Source of the DNA: DAISWO01 sp036826295
GTDB lineage: Bacteria > Patescibacteriota > Saccharimonadia > Saccharimonadales > JAGQNJ01
Direction of reading: 5' to 3'
NCBI GenBank assembly: GCA_036826295.1
Contig: DAISWO010000014.1
Span: 1-5,503, forward strand
Length of the DNA: 5,503 nucleotides
The notes under the pieces are model-generated. The model did not search any database and was not told the origin of the DNA. It worked only from the letters and a program-made list of their open reading frames with translations. Of this stretch, positions 1-5,395 are shown piece after piece. Position 1 is the first letter of the stretch, and each line of letters begins with the position of its first letter. A program made the position numbers and the translations under genes.

Positions 1-55
1 GAAAGCGTGTATGCTCGCAAGGGTATCGCGGGTTCGAATCCCGCTCTCTCCGCCA
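1..55 (+). tRNA. tRNA-Ser (xGA anticodon family), 3' part only
   Basis: The window opens inside a tRNA. The first bases (GAAAGCG) fit the last two anticodon bases GA, two purines and the 3' side of the anticodon stem. That suggests an xGA serine anticodon reading UCN codons; the first anticodon base lies outside the window. A long class II variable arm follows: ATGCTC (11-16) pairs with GGGTAT (21-26), with two G-U pairs, around a GCAA loop. The T arm is GCGGG/CCCGC (28-32/40-44) with loop TTCGAAT. The 3' acceptor strand is TCTCTCC (45-51), then discriminator G52 and an encoded CCA at 53-55. A long variable arm with G73 fits serine rather than leucine, which normally has A73. The 5' half is missing, so the isoacceptor cannot be settled. 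Confidence 0.93.
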
Positions 56-304
56 GACTAAAATGACACTTTTTACAGAGGACAAAGGCAAATAAAGAGG
101 TAATAATGCCTCTTAAAGAACCTCGTTTTTGTCTTAAGTGATTAGACTTTAGTTAATCAAGGTCACACGAAGTCTAGCTCCAAATTTTTAAAAATGTCGC
201 TCGAGCTAACCTTTAGACGCGTGGCTTTAATCTTGGACAACATTCATGTAGCTTGACAAGCGCTACCATATGATTTGATTGAGCCTAACTACCCATAGTT
301 CTCC
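56..304. other. Gene-free interval between tRNA-Ser and gtrA
   Basis: No coding region is supported here. The longest open frames are about 18-26 codons on the minus strand and lack family features. The interval holds a candidate two-way terminator (95-130) and further inverted repeats. These are TAGACTT/AAGTCTA (143-149/170-176), TAGCTC/GAGCTA (175-180/203-208) around an A/T-rich centre, and GTAGC/GCTAC (248-252/262-266). I found no second copy of the tRNA 3' end and no integrase, so there is no direct evidence of an attachment site in this window. Confidence 0.6.
95..130. terminator. Candidate bidirectional terminator after tRNA-Ser and gtrBA
   Basis: AAGAGG (95-100) pairs with CCTCTT (109-114) around an eight-base loop. 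Read on the minus strand, this stem is followed by TATTTG, which would suit the end of the gtrB-gtrA transcript. Read on the plus strand, an alternative stem GAGGT/ACCTC (97-101/120-124) is followed directly by GTTTTT (125-130), which would suit the end of the tRNA transcript. An outer pairing of 79-86 with 128-135 could also form and would sequester the T-run. The stems are short and the minus-strand T tail is weak, so this is plausible rather than strong. Confidence 0.4.
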
Positions 305-772
305 CTAAAGCTTATTTGAAGTCCGAAAAACTATTCGAGAATATGTAATGTAGTTCCACACCATTGTTACGCAAGTTGCACAAATTTTGCTAACCAGAAG
401 AGCAAGATAACTTGAGGAATAGTTAGGTGACATAAGTCCCCTGATAATGATAAAAACAATGGGTTGTAACACCCACAGTCCAAATAGAGTCACGATAATG
501 AATAACGCAATTTCTTGCTTGATATTACTATTATGCACTCTAAACACGACCTTCTTATTTAGTGTAAAACTTGCGACAAAAGCAATTGCCGTCGAGATTG
601 TGTTTGCTGCAATAATCGGAAAACCGAAATATTTTAGTGTAAAAAGTAAACTAAAATCTATTAGAGTATTAATGACACCAACCGCACCAAAGCGAATCTT
701 TTCGCTCCTAGTCTCAGTGGCCGCTTTGTTTATATTCGTCAACAAAATACAATGGTCTACCTTTCGTTTCAT
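305..772 (-). CDS. gtrA: GtrA-family membrane protein (putative lipid-linked sugar flippase)
   Basis: A small integral membrane protein of about 155 residues with four predicted helices, at about 28-46, 52-70, 87-112 and 121-143. GtrA hallmarks are visible: RFGAVGVINTLIDF leading into helix 1, SFTLNKKVVFR after helix 2, and MVWNYITYSRIVFR at the end of helix 4. Family members (PF04138) accompany GtrB-type transferases and are thought to help move polyprenyl-phosphate-linked sugar across the membrane. The gene lies directly downstream of gtrB and overlaps it by about 59 nt from the ATG chosen here (772), which suggests translational coupling. The start is uncertain: a TTG at 787 gives five more residues, and tandem TTG codons at 745 and 742 would give about 145 residues with less overlap. 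None has a strong Shine-Dalgarno. The stop is TAG. Family assignment is secure; function is inferred from the family. Confidence 0.88.
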   Translation of the reverse strand: MKRKVDHCILLTNINKAATETRSEKIRFGAVGVINTLIDFSLLFTLKYFGFPIIAANTISTAIAFVASFTLNKKVVFRVHNSNIKQEIALFIIVTLFGLWVLQPIVFIIIRGLMSPNYSSSYLALLVSKICATCVTMVWNYITYSRIVFRTSNKL

Positions 773-1649
773 TAAATATTCGTCCAATATATTCGCCTAT
801 TACACCTAAACTTATAAGCTGAACACCACCCAGGAAAAGAATAACAGCCATCAAGGATGAATACCCGGAACCCGTAGAAACGCCGAACAACGGACGAATA
901 AGCAGGTAGAATATATAAACAAAAGCTATGAGTGATATCAGAAACCCAAAAACCGAGGCGGTGCGTAGAGGTGCTGTAGTAAACGAGGTTACGCCATCAA
1001 TTGCATGATTAATCAGTTTTAAGTAATTCCATTTTGTCTTACCTGCGAATCTCGAGTCACGATCAAACAAAACTTCTTTCTTCTTGTAGCCAATCCAACT
1101 AAACATTCCTTTCGTGTAGCGCTCTGATTCCCTAAATTGTTTCAGGGCATCGACACATTTCTTGTTAAGCAGTCGAAAATCGCCAGTATCAACCTGAATT
1201 GGTATGTTGGTTGAACTTTGTAATAACTTGTAAAATAATTTGGAAGTCACCTGTTTTATAAAAGATTCTCCAGCACGACTAGATCTGCGTGCATAAACAT
1301 CATCATATCCTTCCTCCCAGAAGCCAATCATCTTTGGAATGAGTTCAGGAGGGTCTTGTAAATCGGCATCCATGATAATAGCGGCGTCACTTTTTACATG
1401 ATCAAGACCTGCGATCATAGCTATTTCTTTACCAAAGTTCCTGGAAAGGCTTATGTAGGTTATACGAGAATCTTTTGCGGCAAGATCCTTTATGATTTCT
1501 AGAGTATTATCTTTACTCCCATCATTGATGAATAAGAACTCGAATTTGTAACTTTTTACATCATGAGATAGTTTGTCTAGGCGTTCATATAAAGCTCGAA
1601 TTATTTCCTTTTCATTATAAGCTGGAATGAGTACACTAATCTTTTTCAC
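714..1649 (-). CDS. gtrB: GT2 polyprenyl-phosphate glycosyltransferase (GtrB/DPM1-like)
   Basis: A 311-residue family 2 glycosyltransferase that should attach a sugar from a nucleotide donor to a polyprenyl-phosphate carrier on the cytoplasmic face. GT2 signatures appear in order (numbered from the GTG): IPAYNE at 8-13, NDGSKDNT from 42, SRNFGKE near 70-76, the metal-binding DAD at 94-96 within MDADLQDPPE, and DTGDFRL at 154-160. RESERYTKGMFSWIGYKK begins near 173, and an AGKTKWNY/DGVTSFTTAPLR segment precedes the membrane. Two C-terminal helices lie at about 232-252 and 265-285, as in GtrB/YfdH. I chose GTG at 1649 because an extended -10 (TGATACAAT) ends eight bases upstream, so the ATG at 1673 would lie upstream of the promoter. 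The protein then begins VKKISVLIPAYNE, the usual GT2 opening. It shares a transcript with gtrA and diverges from the gene at 1737. The donor sugar cannot be read from sequence. Confidence 0.92.
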   Translation of the reverse strand: MKKISVLIPAYNEKEIIRALYERLDKLSHDVKSYKFEFLFINDGSKDNTLEIIKDLAAKDSRITYISLSRNFGKEIAMIAGLDHVKSDAAIIMDADLQDPPELIPKMIGFWEEGYDDVYARRSSRAGESFIKQVTSKLFYKLLQSSTNIPIQVDTGDFRLLNKKCVDALKQFRESERYTKGMFSWIGYKKKEVLFDRDSRFAGKTKWNYLKLINHAIDGVTSFTTAPLRTASVFGFLISLIAFVYIFYLLIRPLFGVSTGSGYSSLMAVILFLGGVQLISLGVIGEYIGRIFNETKGRPLYFVDEYKQSGH

Positions 1650-1657
1650 TTGCGCAT

Positions 1658-1666
1658 ATTGTATCA
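1658..1666 (-). promoter_or_regulatory. Extended -10 promoter of gtrB
   Basis: TGATACAAT on the minus strand: extended TG at 1666-1665 and hexamer TACAAT at 1663-1658. No -35-like hexamer is seen at normal spacing. Eight bases separate the hexamer from the GTG at 1649, so transcription should begin at or next to the start codon, giving a leaderless or nearly leaderless mRNA. Confidence 0.6.
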
Positions 1667-1720
1667 CAAGCATGTTTATCTAAACTCTCGCTTCAAGTCA
1701 TATAGTTCGAAAAACATCTC

Positions 1721-1729
1721 TGCTATAAT
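1721..1729 (+). promoter_or_regulatory. Extended -10 promoter of the 1737 membrane-protein gene
   Basis: TGCTATAAT: extended TG at 1721-1722 and consensus hexamer TATAAT at 1724-1729, without a clear -35. Seven bases (GGCCCCA) separate it from the ATG at 1737, so the predicted transcription start falls at or beside that codon. No Shine-Dalgarno is present. It sits in an 87-bp divergent interval shared with the gtrB promoter. Confidence 0.65.
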
Positions 1730-1736
1730 GGCCCCA

Positions 1737-3128
1737 ATGAGACTAAAGAAGTATATATCGGTACTCACTATAGTGGCGCTATTCGCGCTGCCTATTCTAT
1801 TTTTTGCAATTGTATATTTCCTTCAAGTGGTCAGTAGCGAGGATATTTTCCAAGGTGCAGGACGACCCGTTTCAATAATAAATGACGCCATAAATGCATT
1901 TCACTGGAGTGCTCGGTTGAGTGACATGTATGCATGGCTAGTCATTAATTTTTTTGATTACACATTCAAGTTTGGCATAGATACAATTTTTCGTTTGGTA
2001 GATGTCACTTTAGCTGCAGGTATATTTTACGTAATGGGCGTCATTGTATTAGATAGGCGTCCTCGGCTTGAAATTAGAGATGCTTTGCTTTTTGGTATAT
2101 CATTCCTAGCTCTTTTCCTGTCCGACTACAGCAGATCGTTAATCACCAGCTTTTCACACATACATAATTATTTGTTGATAACATTACTCTCTTTGCTATT
2201 CTTGTTGCCGTTTGTGCGACAATTACGTGGCAAATATTTATCTCCTCGACCAATAACCAAATTTATGATGCTTGTAATCGGATTCCTCTTTGCTTTCTCG
2301 TCGAACGTGACACCCGCAACATTTATTATTACTGCCGGTTTAGTAAATTCTTACGATAGACTGGCTCAAAGGCGTACTTTCAACTTTAATAAAATACTCC
2401 ATTCATGGCAGATATTTGCGGTGGCAGGTATGTTGGTTGCCATGTTTGTAGTGTACGTGATTGGACCAGGCTTTTCATCGTATACACATGGCTACAACAG
2501 CAGTTACGTTTCTATTAAAAGTCTTATTAGTACTCCTCTTGCGACTGGGGCAGCGCTAGTAGGTAATATGGCGCATAATTTTCAGTTAGCTGCCTCCGCA
2601 CTTCTAATGATGTTATTAGTTGTACTTGTTGAGTATGTTATTGCTCGTAAGAAGCTCATCCCAAAGCATAAGGAACCGATTGCCGGAATCGGGTTTTCCG
2701 CAATAGCTTTACTGTTTTTTATAGTTCACATTCTAGCCGTTTCACAAATTGACGTGCCTGCTTCCAAAATGACACGCATACTGCTTCCTGCATACATATG
2801 TGTGATAGTCAGTGTGCTTTTTACTGTCAACCGTCTAGTCATACTTGCTGATATCAAGAAAAAGACCCTATTTCTTTTGGCAATACCTGTAATACTACTA
2901 ACAAGTGTCATTACAGCAGATATTGGTGCAGTTATGGTGCAGCATCGACAACAGGCGAGCATAGTCCTAGAAAGGATTAAACATACGGAAGGCAAAGATG
3001 TCTGCGTAACGCAAGCGGATGAGCCAACCGCTAAATCACCTATTCTAAAATATTATCAAGCGAAGCTTTTTATCGACTGGTCAATGCCCGCAACAATATA
3101 CAATAAGCAAGTGGATTGGTGTAAGTAG
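1737..3128 (+). CDS. Polytopic membrane protein, candidate GT-C/GtrII-like glycosyltransferase
   Basis: A 463-residue protein with about ten hydrophobic helices: roughly 8-30, 83-104, 115-132, 146-162, 174-206 (probably two), 224-243, 282-303, 315-335, 348-368 and 376-398. A short soluble C-terminal tail of about 60 residues follows. The first extracytoplasmic loop carries an acidic pair (E35-D36 in SSEDIF) and a WSAR segment (57-60). This resembles the acidic and W-S-G-R loop of GtrII/DUF6056-type GT-C proteins, and the length is close to that of such enzymes. With gtrB and gtrA divergently adjacent, a role in moving a lipid-linked sugar onto an outer-face acceptor is a reasonable inference, but I do not recognise the family with certainty. 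The frame is open from 1650, but the ATG at 1737 is preferred: it follows the TATAAT by seven bases and gives a typical short basic N-terminus (MRLKK) before helix 1. Stop is TAG. Confidence 0.85.
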   Translation: MRLKKYISVLTIVALFALPILFFAIVYFLQVVSSEDIFQGAGRPVSIINDAINAFHWSARLSDMYAWLVINFFDYTFKFGIDTIFRLVDVTLAAGIFYVMGVIVLDRRPRLEIRDALLFGISFLALFLSDYSRSLITSFSHIHNYLLITLLSLLFLLPFVRQLRGKYLSPRPITKFMMLVIGFLFAFSSNVTPATFIITAGLVNSYDRLAQRRTFNFNKILHSWQIFAVAGMLVAMFVVYVIGPGFSSYTHGYNSSYVSIKSLISTPLATGAALVGNMAHNFQLAASALLMMLLVVLVEYVIARKKLIPKHKEPIAGIGFSAIALLFFIVHILAVSQIDVPASKMTRILLPAYICVIVSVLFTVNRLVILADIKKKTLFLLAIPVILLTSVITADIGAVMVQHRQQASIVLERIKHTEGKDVCVTQADEPTAKSPILKYYQAKLFIDWSMPATIYNKQVDWCK

Positions 3129-3134
3129 CCAATA

Positions 3135-3260
3135 GGCTAGCGTTGATGCTTCACCATCTGATTGTCTAATCCTGAAACGAGATGATGGACAGCTCTCACC
3201 AAGAGAGGAGTTGGTGGAGAGTAAGCAAGTCGGACCTGTAGTCCCAGCTAATGCTAAGCC
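3135..3260. other. Segment of nested inverted repeats; possible structured RNA
   Basis: GGCTAGCGTT (3135-3144) pairs with AATGCTA plus GCC (3250-3256 and 3258-3260) across a single bulged A, with one G-T pair. This would close a roughly 125-nt domain. Inside it are CCATC/GATGG (3154-3158/3184-3188) enclosing GATT/AATC, a strong stem CTCTCACCAA/TTGGTGGAGAG (3193-3202/3211-3221, one bulged base), and GGAC/GTCC (3232-3235/3241-3244). By eye the segment is richer in G and C than its flanks. The layout resembles a multi-branched RNA, but I recognise no known family, the strand is unknown, and short pairings can arise by chance. Its right part overlaps the minus-strand ORF that ends at 3196, so the two readings compete in part. 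Confidence 0.3.
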
Positions 3261-3354
3261 CCTTTCTTGATTTGTAATATAGCAATGTATCAACTTTTAC
3301 TTTCACTTCTTTATAGCCGCTGAAGGCGTCAGCTGTTATAAGCATCGGGGTCAT
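3196..3354 (-). CDS. Possible small protein or gene remnant (52 aa), unrecognised
   Basis: From ATG 3354 the frame encodes 52 residues, beginning MTPMLITADAFSGYKEVK and ending SWDYRSDLLTLHQLLSW, then TGA. The frame stays open 17 codons further upstream (to 3405) and is protein-like there too (YNFACAILDGET). The composition looks real: mixed charged and aromatic residues, with an alternating EVKVKVD stretch suggesting a beta strand. GGTGA lies 4 nt before the ATG and could serve as a Shine-Dalgarno. It is the next frame downstream of the PH-domain gene on the same strand, separated by 82 bp. The open codons upstream of the ATG leave room for a decayed longer gene whose start is lost. I cannot assign a function, and part of the frame coincides with the inverted repeats at 3135-3260. 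Confidence 0.3.
   Translation of the reverse strand: MTPMLITADAFSGYKEVKVKVDTLLYYKSRKGLSISWDYRSDLLTLHQLLSW
3311..3341. repeat. Imperfect hairpin
   Basis: TTATA (3311-3315) pairs with TATAA (3337-3341), and GCTGA (3319-3323) with TCAGC (3329-3333), around an AGGCG loop; a symmetric 3x3 internal loop separates the two stems. There is no T-run on either side, so it does not look like an intrinsic terminator. It lies inside the possible 52-aa frame. Confidence 0.35.
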
Positions 3355-3436
3355 TGTTTCACCATCTAATATTGCGCAAGCAAAGTTATAATTGAGTAGG
3401 TGGAATCAAGCAGGCTAGTAGATGTATGTGTTACGT

Positions 3437-3910
3437 CTACAAACGAGCCCGCAGCTCTTTAACTACGGCTTCTGGGTCAAGAATATTTTTTAGTTCATGT
3501 CTACTTTTGTCTGAATATGAATCTACGGTGATTACAATATCTCCATATCCAAAGTGATTACCAAAGAATGAACTAGTAAGCTCGATCCGCGGTGCGTGCT
3601 TGGGTGTAATGATTTCTTGCGCTTTTCTTCCTGACACACCTGAATTTTCAATGATTAAAGAATTGGCTTCAATATAATAATGTCGCCTGGTGTTATTTAC
3701 CCAGGTCGCCATCACCGCAAGCACAGCTATTACTAGCGCAGAAATACGGATTATCAGTGAAAGAGAGCTTGTGTCGGCTGGAATTAGACTATCAACTGCA
3801 CGAACAATCTGACTTGCAGTAATAAATAAAAAAAACGCAACCAACCCAACTGTTGCAGTTTGGATTTCAGCCGGTATGTAACTTTTTGGTATTTCGTAGC
3901 GTTCACTCAT
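3437..3910 (-). CDS. Membrane protein with bacterial PH domain (YdbS/bPH2-like)
   Basis: A 157-residue protein with a short cytoplasmic N-terminus, two transmembrane helices (about 18-36 and 50-70) and a C-terminal soluble domain from about residue 76. The soluble part has the beta-rich pattern of bacterial PH (DUF304/bPH2, PF03703) domains: RRHYYIEANSLIIENSG, then a GDIVITVD strand near 123-130 and a closing helix with LDPEAVVKELRARL. Proteins of this layout are membrane-anchored and usually of unknown function. No catalytic residues are visible and none are expected. The ATG at 3910 is supported by an extended -10 seven bases upstream, with no Shine-Dalgarno, so it probably starts its own leaderless transcript even though only 37 bp separate it from the upstream LiaF-like gene. 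Stop is TAG. Confidence 0.85.
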   Translation of the reverse strand: MSERYEIPKSYIPAEIQTATVGLVAFFLFITASQIVRAVDSLIPADTSSLSLIIRISALVIAVLAVMATWVNNTRRHYYIEANSLIIENSGVSGRKAQEIITPKHAPRIELTSSFFGNHFGYGDIVITVDSYSDKSRHELKNILDPEAVVKELRARL

Positions 3911-3917
3911 GGCTATT

Positions 3918-3926
3918 ATTGTAGCA
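3918..3926 (-). promoter_or_regulatory. Extended -10 promoter of the PH-domain gene
   Basis: TGCTACAAT on the minus strand: TG at 3926-3925 and hexamer TACAAT at 3923-3918, seven bases (AATAGCC) before the ATG at 3910. There is no recognisable -35 and no Shine-Dalgarno. It occupies most of the 37-bp gap after the LiaF-like gene and predicts leaderless transcription of the PH-domain gene. Confidence 0.6.
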
Positions 3927-3947
3927 TCTAACCTTATTTAGTCCGTA

Positions 3948-4292
3948 CTAGCTTTTTTCAATTTCATTCTGACCGTCACGGCGTGCAATTATTGCACTAC
4001 CAGCAACAAGCATCACTGCACCGAGCAATCCATTTATGAGATCCCCGCGGATGATATCTAGCCTAACTAAAATAGTGATTGCACCGATGGCAACTAATCC
4101 GTATCCAACATTTGTCTTGTACTTAGAATTTTCTTGTAAGGTTGTTATACCGCTAAAAACTAGCACAATAGGAATTACCCAACCATACACCGAACTGCTT
4201 TCGAATAAATCTACTAATGTTCCGAGCAGGAGTAGCCCAAGTACTATAAATACGCCGCCTGATACTAATGTTGTTATTCTTTTACGGTCCAT
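3948..4292 (-). CDS. Four-helix membrane protein, LiaF/DUF5668-like
   Basis: A 114-residue protein that is almost entirely membrane-embedded, with helices at about 10-27, 36-52, 63-78 and 85-103 and a charged C-terminal tail (ARRDGQNEIEKS). A short basic N-terminus, a GGVFIVLGLLLL helix and paired repeats of this kind match the LiaI/LiaF-like transmembrane region (PF18917, DUF5668). In Firmicutes this region precedes a cell-envelope stress-sensing domain; here that extracytoplasmic domain is absent, so a LiaF role should not be assumed. The gene starts 15 bp after the permease stop and has a strong Shine-Dalgarno (AGAAGGAGA), so it is most likely co-transcribed with the permease. Stop is TAG. 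Family assignment is moderate, because small helix bundles are low in information. Confidence 0.82.
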   Translation of the reverse strand: MDRKRITTLVSGGVFIVLGLLLLGTLVDLFESSSVYGWVIPIVLVFSGITTLQENSKYKTNVGYGLVAIGAITILVRLDIIRGDLINGLLGAVMLVAGSAIIARRDGQNEIEKS

Positions 4293-4296
4293 GTGT

Positions 4297-4305
4297 TCTC
4301 CTTCT
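4297..4305 (-). promoter_or_regulatory. Strong Shine-Dalgarno of the LiaF-like gene
   Basis: AGAAGGAGA on the minus strand, four bases before the ATG at 4292. It sits between the permease stop (TAA, 4309-4307) and this start. It is the only clear Shine-Dalgarno at a gene start in the window, at a gene internal to a transcript, in contrast to the promoter-abutting starts elsewhere. Confidence 0.75.
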
Positions 4306-4306
4306 C

Positions 4307-5389
4307 TTATTTCTCAACTGTCTGTTGGATTGTCTGTGCGTACTTGGCATAGGCACGGACGGTAGTTACGATCAAAATCATCAAGGTTGGTCCAATAATG
4401 ATTCCTAAAAATCCAAATAAACCAATGCCGGCAAAAACAGAGACAAGCATCAATGCAGGATCAAGCCGGGCACTTTTAGGCACTAAAATTGGTCGAAGAA
4501 TGTTGTCGACATTAGTGTTAATCAACAAGTGTTCGGCAATTACTATAACTCCGCCCCAGAAGTTACCGAACAATATCATAGCAACCCCAAAAGGGAGGGC
4601 TAGTATTCCGGCTCCGAGTGGAATCACTGAAAGTAGTGTAAAGACGGTGAATATTACAAAAAATAAATCACCAAAACCAACAATCGCGAATGTAATTGCT
4701 CCAAGTACACCTTGCACAGCAGCAATCGCGAATTGACCCTGTACAGTGCCACGAACCATTGCACCAACTTGCTTTAGGTATAGATTAGAGAGCTCTTTAC
4801 CGAGTGGATTAATATCTCGAAATAGCTGTAGCAATGAAGGGCCGTTCTTGAGTAAAGAGATAAAAACAAATAAGAAGATTATGAATGAACTAAATGCACC
4901 AACAAAAGAACCAAACATACCGGTCAAACTACTTAGCAAACTACTCCCAAGCGTTAAAATAATATTCTTCAACGAATCGGTAATGGATTGCGCGGTTAGT
5001 GGCGTTACTTCAAAAGGAAGTGCACCAAGAAGGTTGTTGACACTGTTTATAAGCTCTTTAAATAAATCGCTTGTATCAAGGTTAGAAAAGAAAGGCGCTA
5101 TTGTATTGGCGATGCTCCCGAGCTGTAAACCTGCCAGTAAAAGTGTGATACCAAGGGGTATGAGAATACAAAGAAAACTAATAACTAATGTAAGTGCGGC
5201 CGCAGACCCCCGGTTCATTTTTTGGCAGAGTCGTGTATAAACTGGATAGAATAAGTACGCGAGTGTACCGGCAATGACAAACATAGAAAAATAGCCACGT
5301 AAGAACCAGAGAGCAAAAATAATTGCGCCAACTGTGGTGATTGCCAAGGCCTGCCTTTGCGAAATAATCCCTTGCTCTTTGTGTTTCAT
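4307..5389 (-). CDS. AI-2E family (UPF0118) membrane transporter
   Basis: A 360-residue polytopic membrane protein of the AI-2E transporter family (PF01594). The pattern is typical: two N-terminal helices with LAYLFYPVYTRL (43-54), another near 63-86, and a poorly hydrophobic extracytoplasmic stretch (about 93-140). A helix follows at 160-180, then GQFAIAAVQGVLGAITF (218-234). The conserved C-terminal block contains NVDNILRPILV (293-303), D310-P311 and GIGLFGFLGIIIGP (321-334). Members have been linked to autoinducer-2 export, Na+/H+ antiport and other transport, so the substrate here is unknown. Length is normal for the family. The ATG at 5389 follows an extended -10 by six bases and lacks a Shine-Dalgarno. 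rlmH ends 32 bp upstream and the LiaF-like gene follows 14 bp downstream, so a unit starting here and including that gene is likely. Stop is TAA. Confidence 0.93.
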   Translation of the reverse strand: MKHKEQGIISQRQALAITTVGAIIFALWFLRGYFSMFVIAGTLAYLFYPVYTRLCQKMNRGSAAALTLVISFLCILIPLGITLLLAGLQLGSIANTIAPFFSNLDTSDLFKELINSVNNLLGALPFEVTPLTAQSITDSLKNIILTLGSSLLSSLTGMFGSFVGAFSSFIIFLFVFISLLKNGPSLLQLFRDINPLGKELSNLYLKQVGAMVRGTVQGQFAIAAVQGVLGAITFAIVGFGDLFFVIFTVFTLLSVIPLGAGILALPFGVAMILFGNFWGGVIVIAEHLLINTNVDNILRPILVPKSARLDPALMLVSVFAGIGLFGFLGIIIGPTLMILIVTTVRAYAKYAQTIQQTVEK

Positions 5390-5395
5390 GCGCTA

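Larger units (their letters stand above)
3129..3436. other. Interval between convergent genes with structured and coding-like segments
   Basis: This 308-bp stretch separates the plus-strand membrane-protein gene from the minus-strand PH-domain gene. It holds an inverted-repeat-rich segment (3135-3260), an unrecognised minus-strand small ORF (3196-3354), a hairpin at 3311-3341 and a 10-bp direct repeat TTCACCATCT (3150-3159 and 3358-3367). TAGCC/GGCTA (3126-3130/3135-3139) forms a small hairpin over the upstream gene's stop codon. No stem here is followed by a good T-run on either strand, so the expected two-way terminator is not evident. Confidence 0.6.

Noticed and set aside
1..55. tRNA 3' end as an integrated-element attachment site
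   Set aside because: No repeat of the tRNA 3' end and no integrase or excisionase is present in the window.
163..243. 26-codon minus-strand ORF between gtrA and the tRNA
   Set aside because: Too short, no ribosome site, nothing recognisable.
283..304. GGAGAACT followed by ATG immediately after the gtrA stop (minus strand)
   Set aside because: The site looks like a ribosome binding site, but the frame stops after three codons.
714..716. Reassigned UGA codon (as in some CPR lineages)
   Set aside because: The gtrB TGA is followed by TAG two codons later, so it is uninformative alone, but no recognised gene has an in-frame TGA, as would be expected under a UGA-glycine code.
447..809. 120-codon plus-strand open frame opposite gtrA and the end of gtrB
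   Set aside because: It lies antisense to two clear family members and its translation shows no domain-like features; it is a shadow of their codon pattern.
2726..2995. 89-codon minus-strand frame inside the large membrane-protein gene
   Set aside because: Antisense shadow without recognisable features or start signals.
3235..3250. CCTGTAGTCCCAGCTA, identical to a motif of eukaryotic Alu/7SL RNA
   Set aside because: The match ends at 16 bases and the flanks do not resemble Alu or SRP RNA, so it is taken as coincidence and not contamination.
3136..3270. 44-codon plus-strand frame just after the large gene (contains DCLILKRDDGQLSPREEL)
   Set aside because: No in-frame start codon and bounded by TAG; it could be read only by frameshift from the upstream gene, whose C-terminus already looks complete. 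Kept as a weak alternative only.
3081..3293. 70-codon minus-strand frame across the end of the large gene and the convergent interval
   Set aside because: It runs through the antisense of a coding 3' end and has an incoherent composition; the other minus-strand frame (3196-3405) looks more protein-like.
4036..5240. Plus-strand open frames (4036-4365, 4398-4736, 4746-5240) opposite the permease and LiaF-like genes
   Set aside because: They are antisense to well-supported genes, rich in S/P/T/K as expected for complements of hydrophobic codons, and have no promoter or ribosome site.
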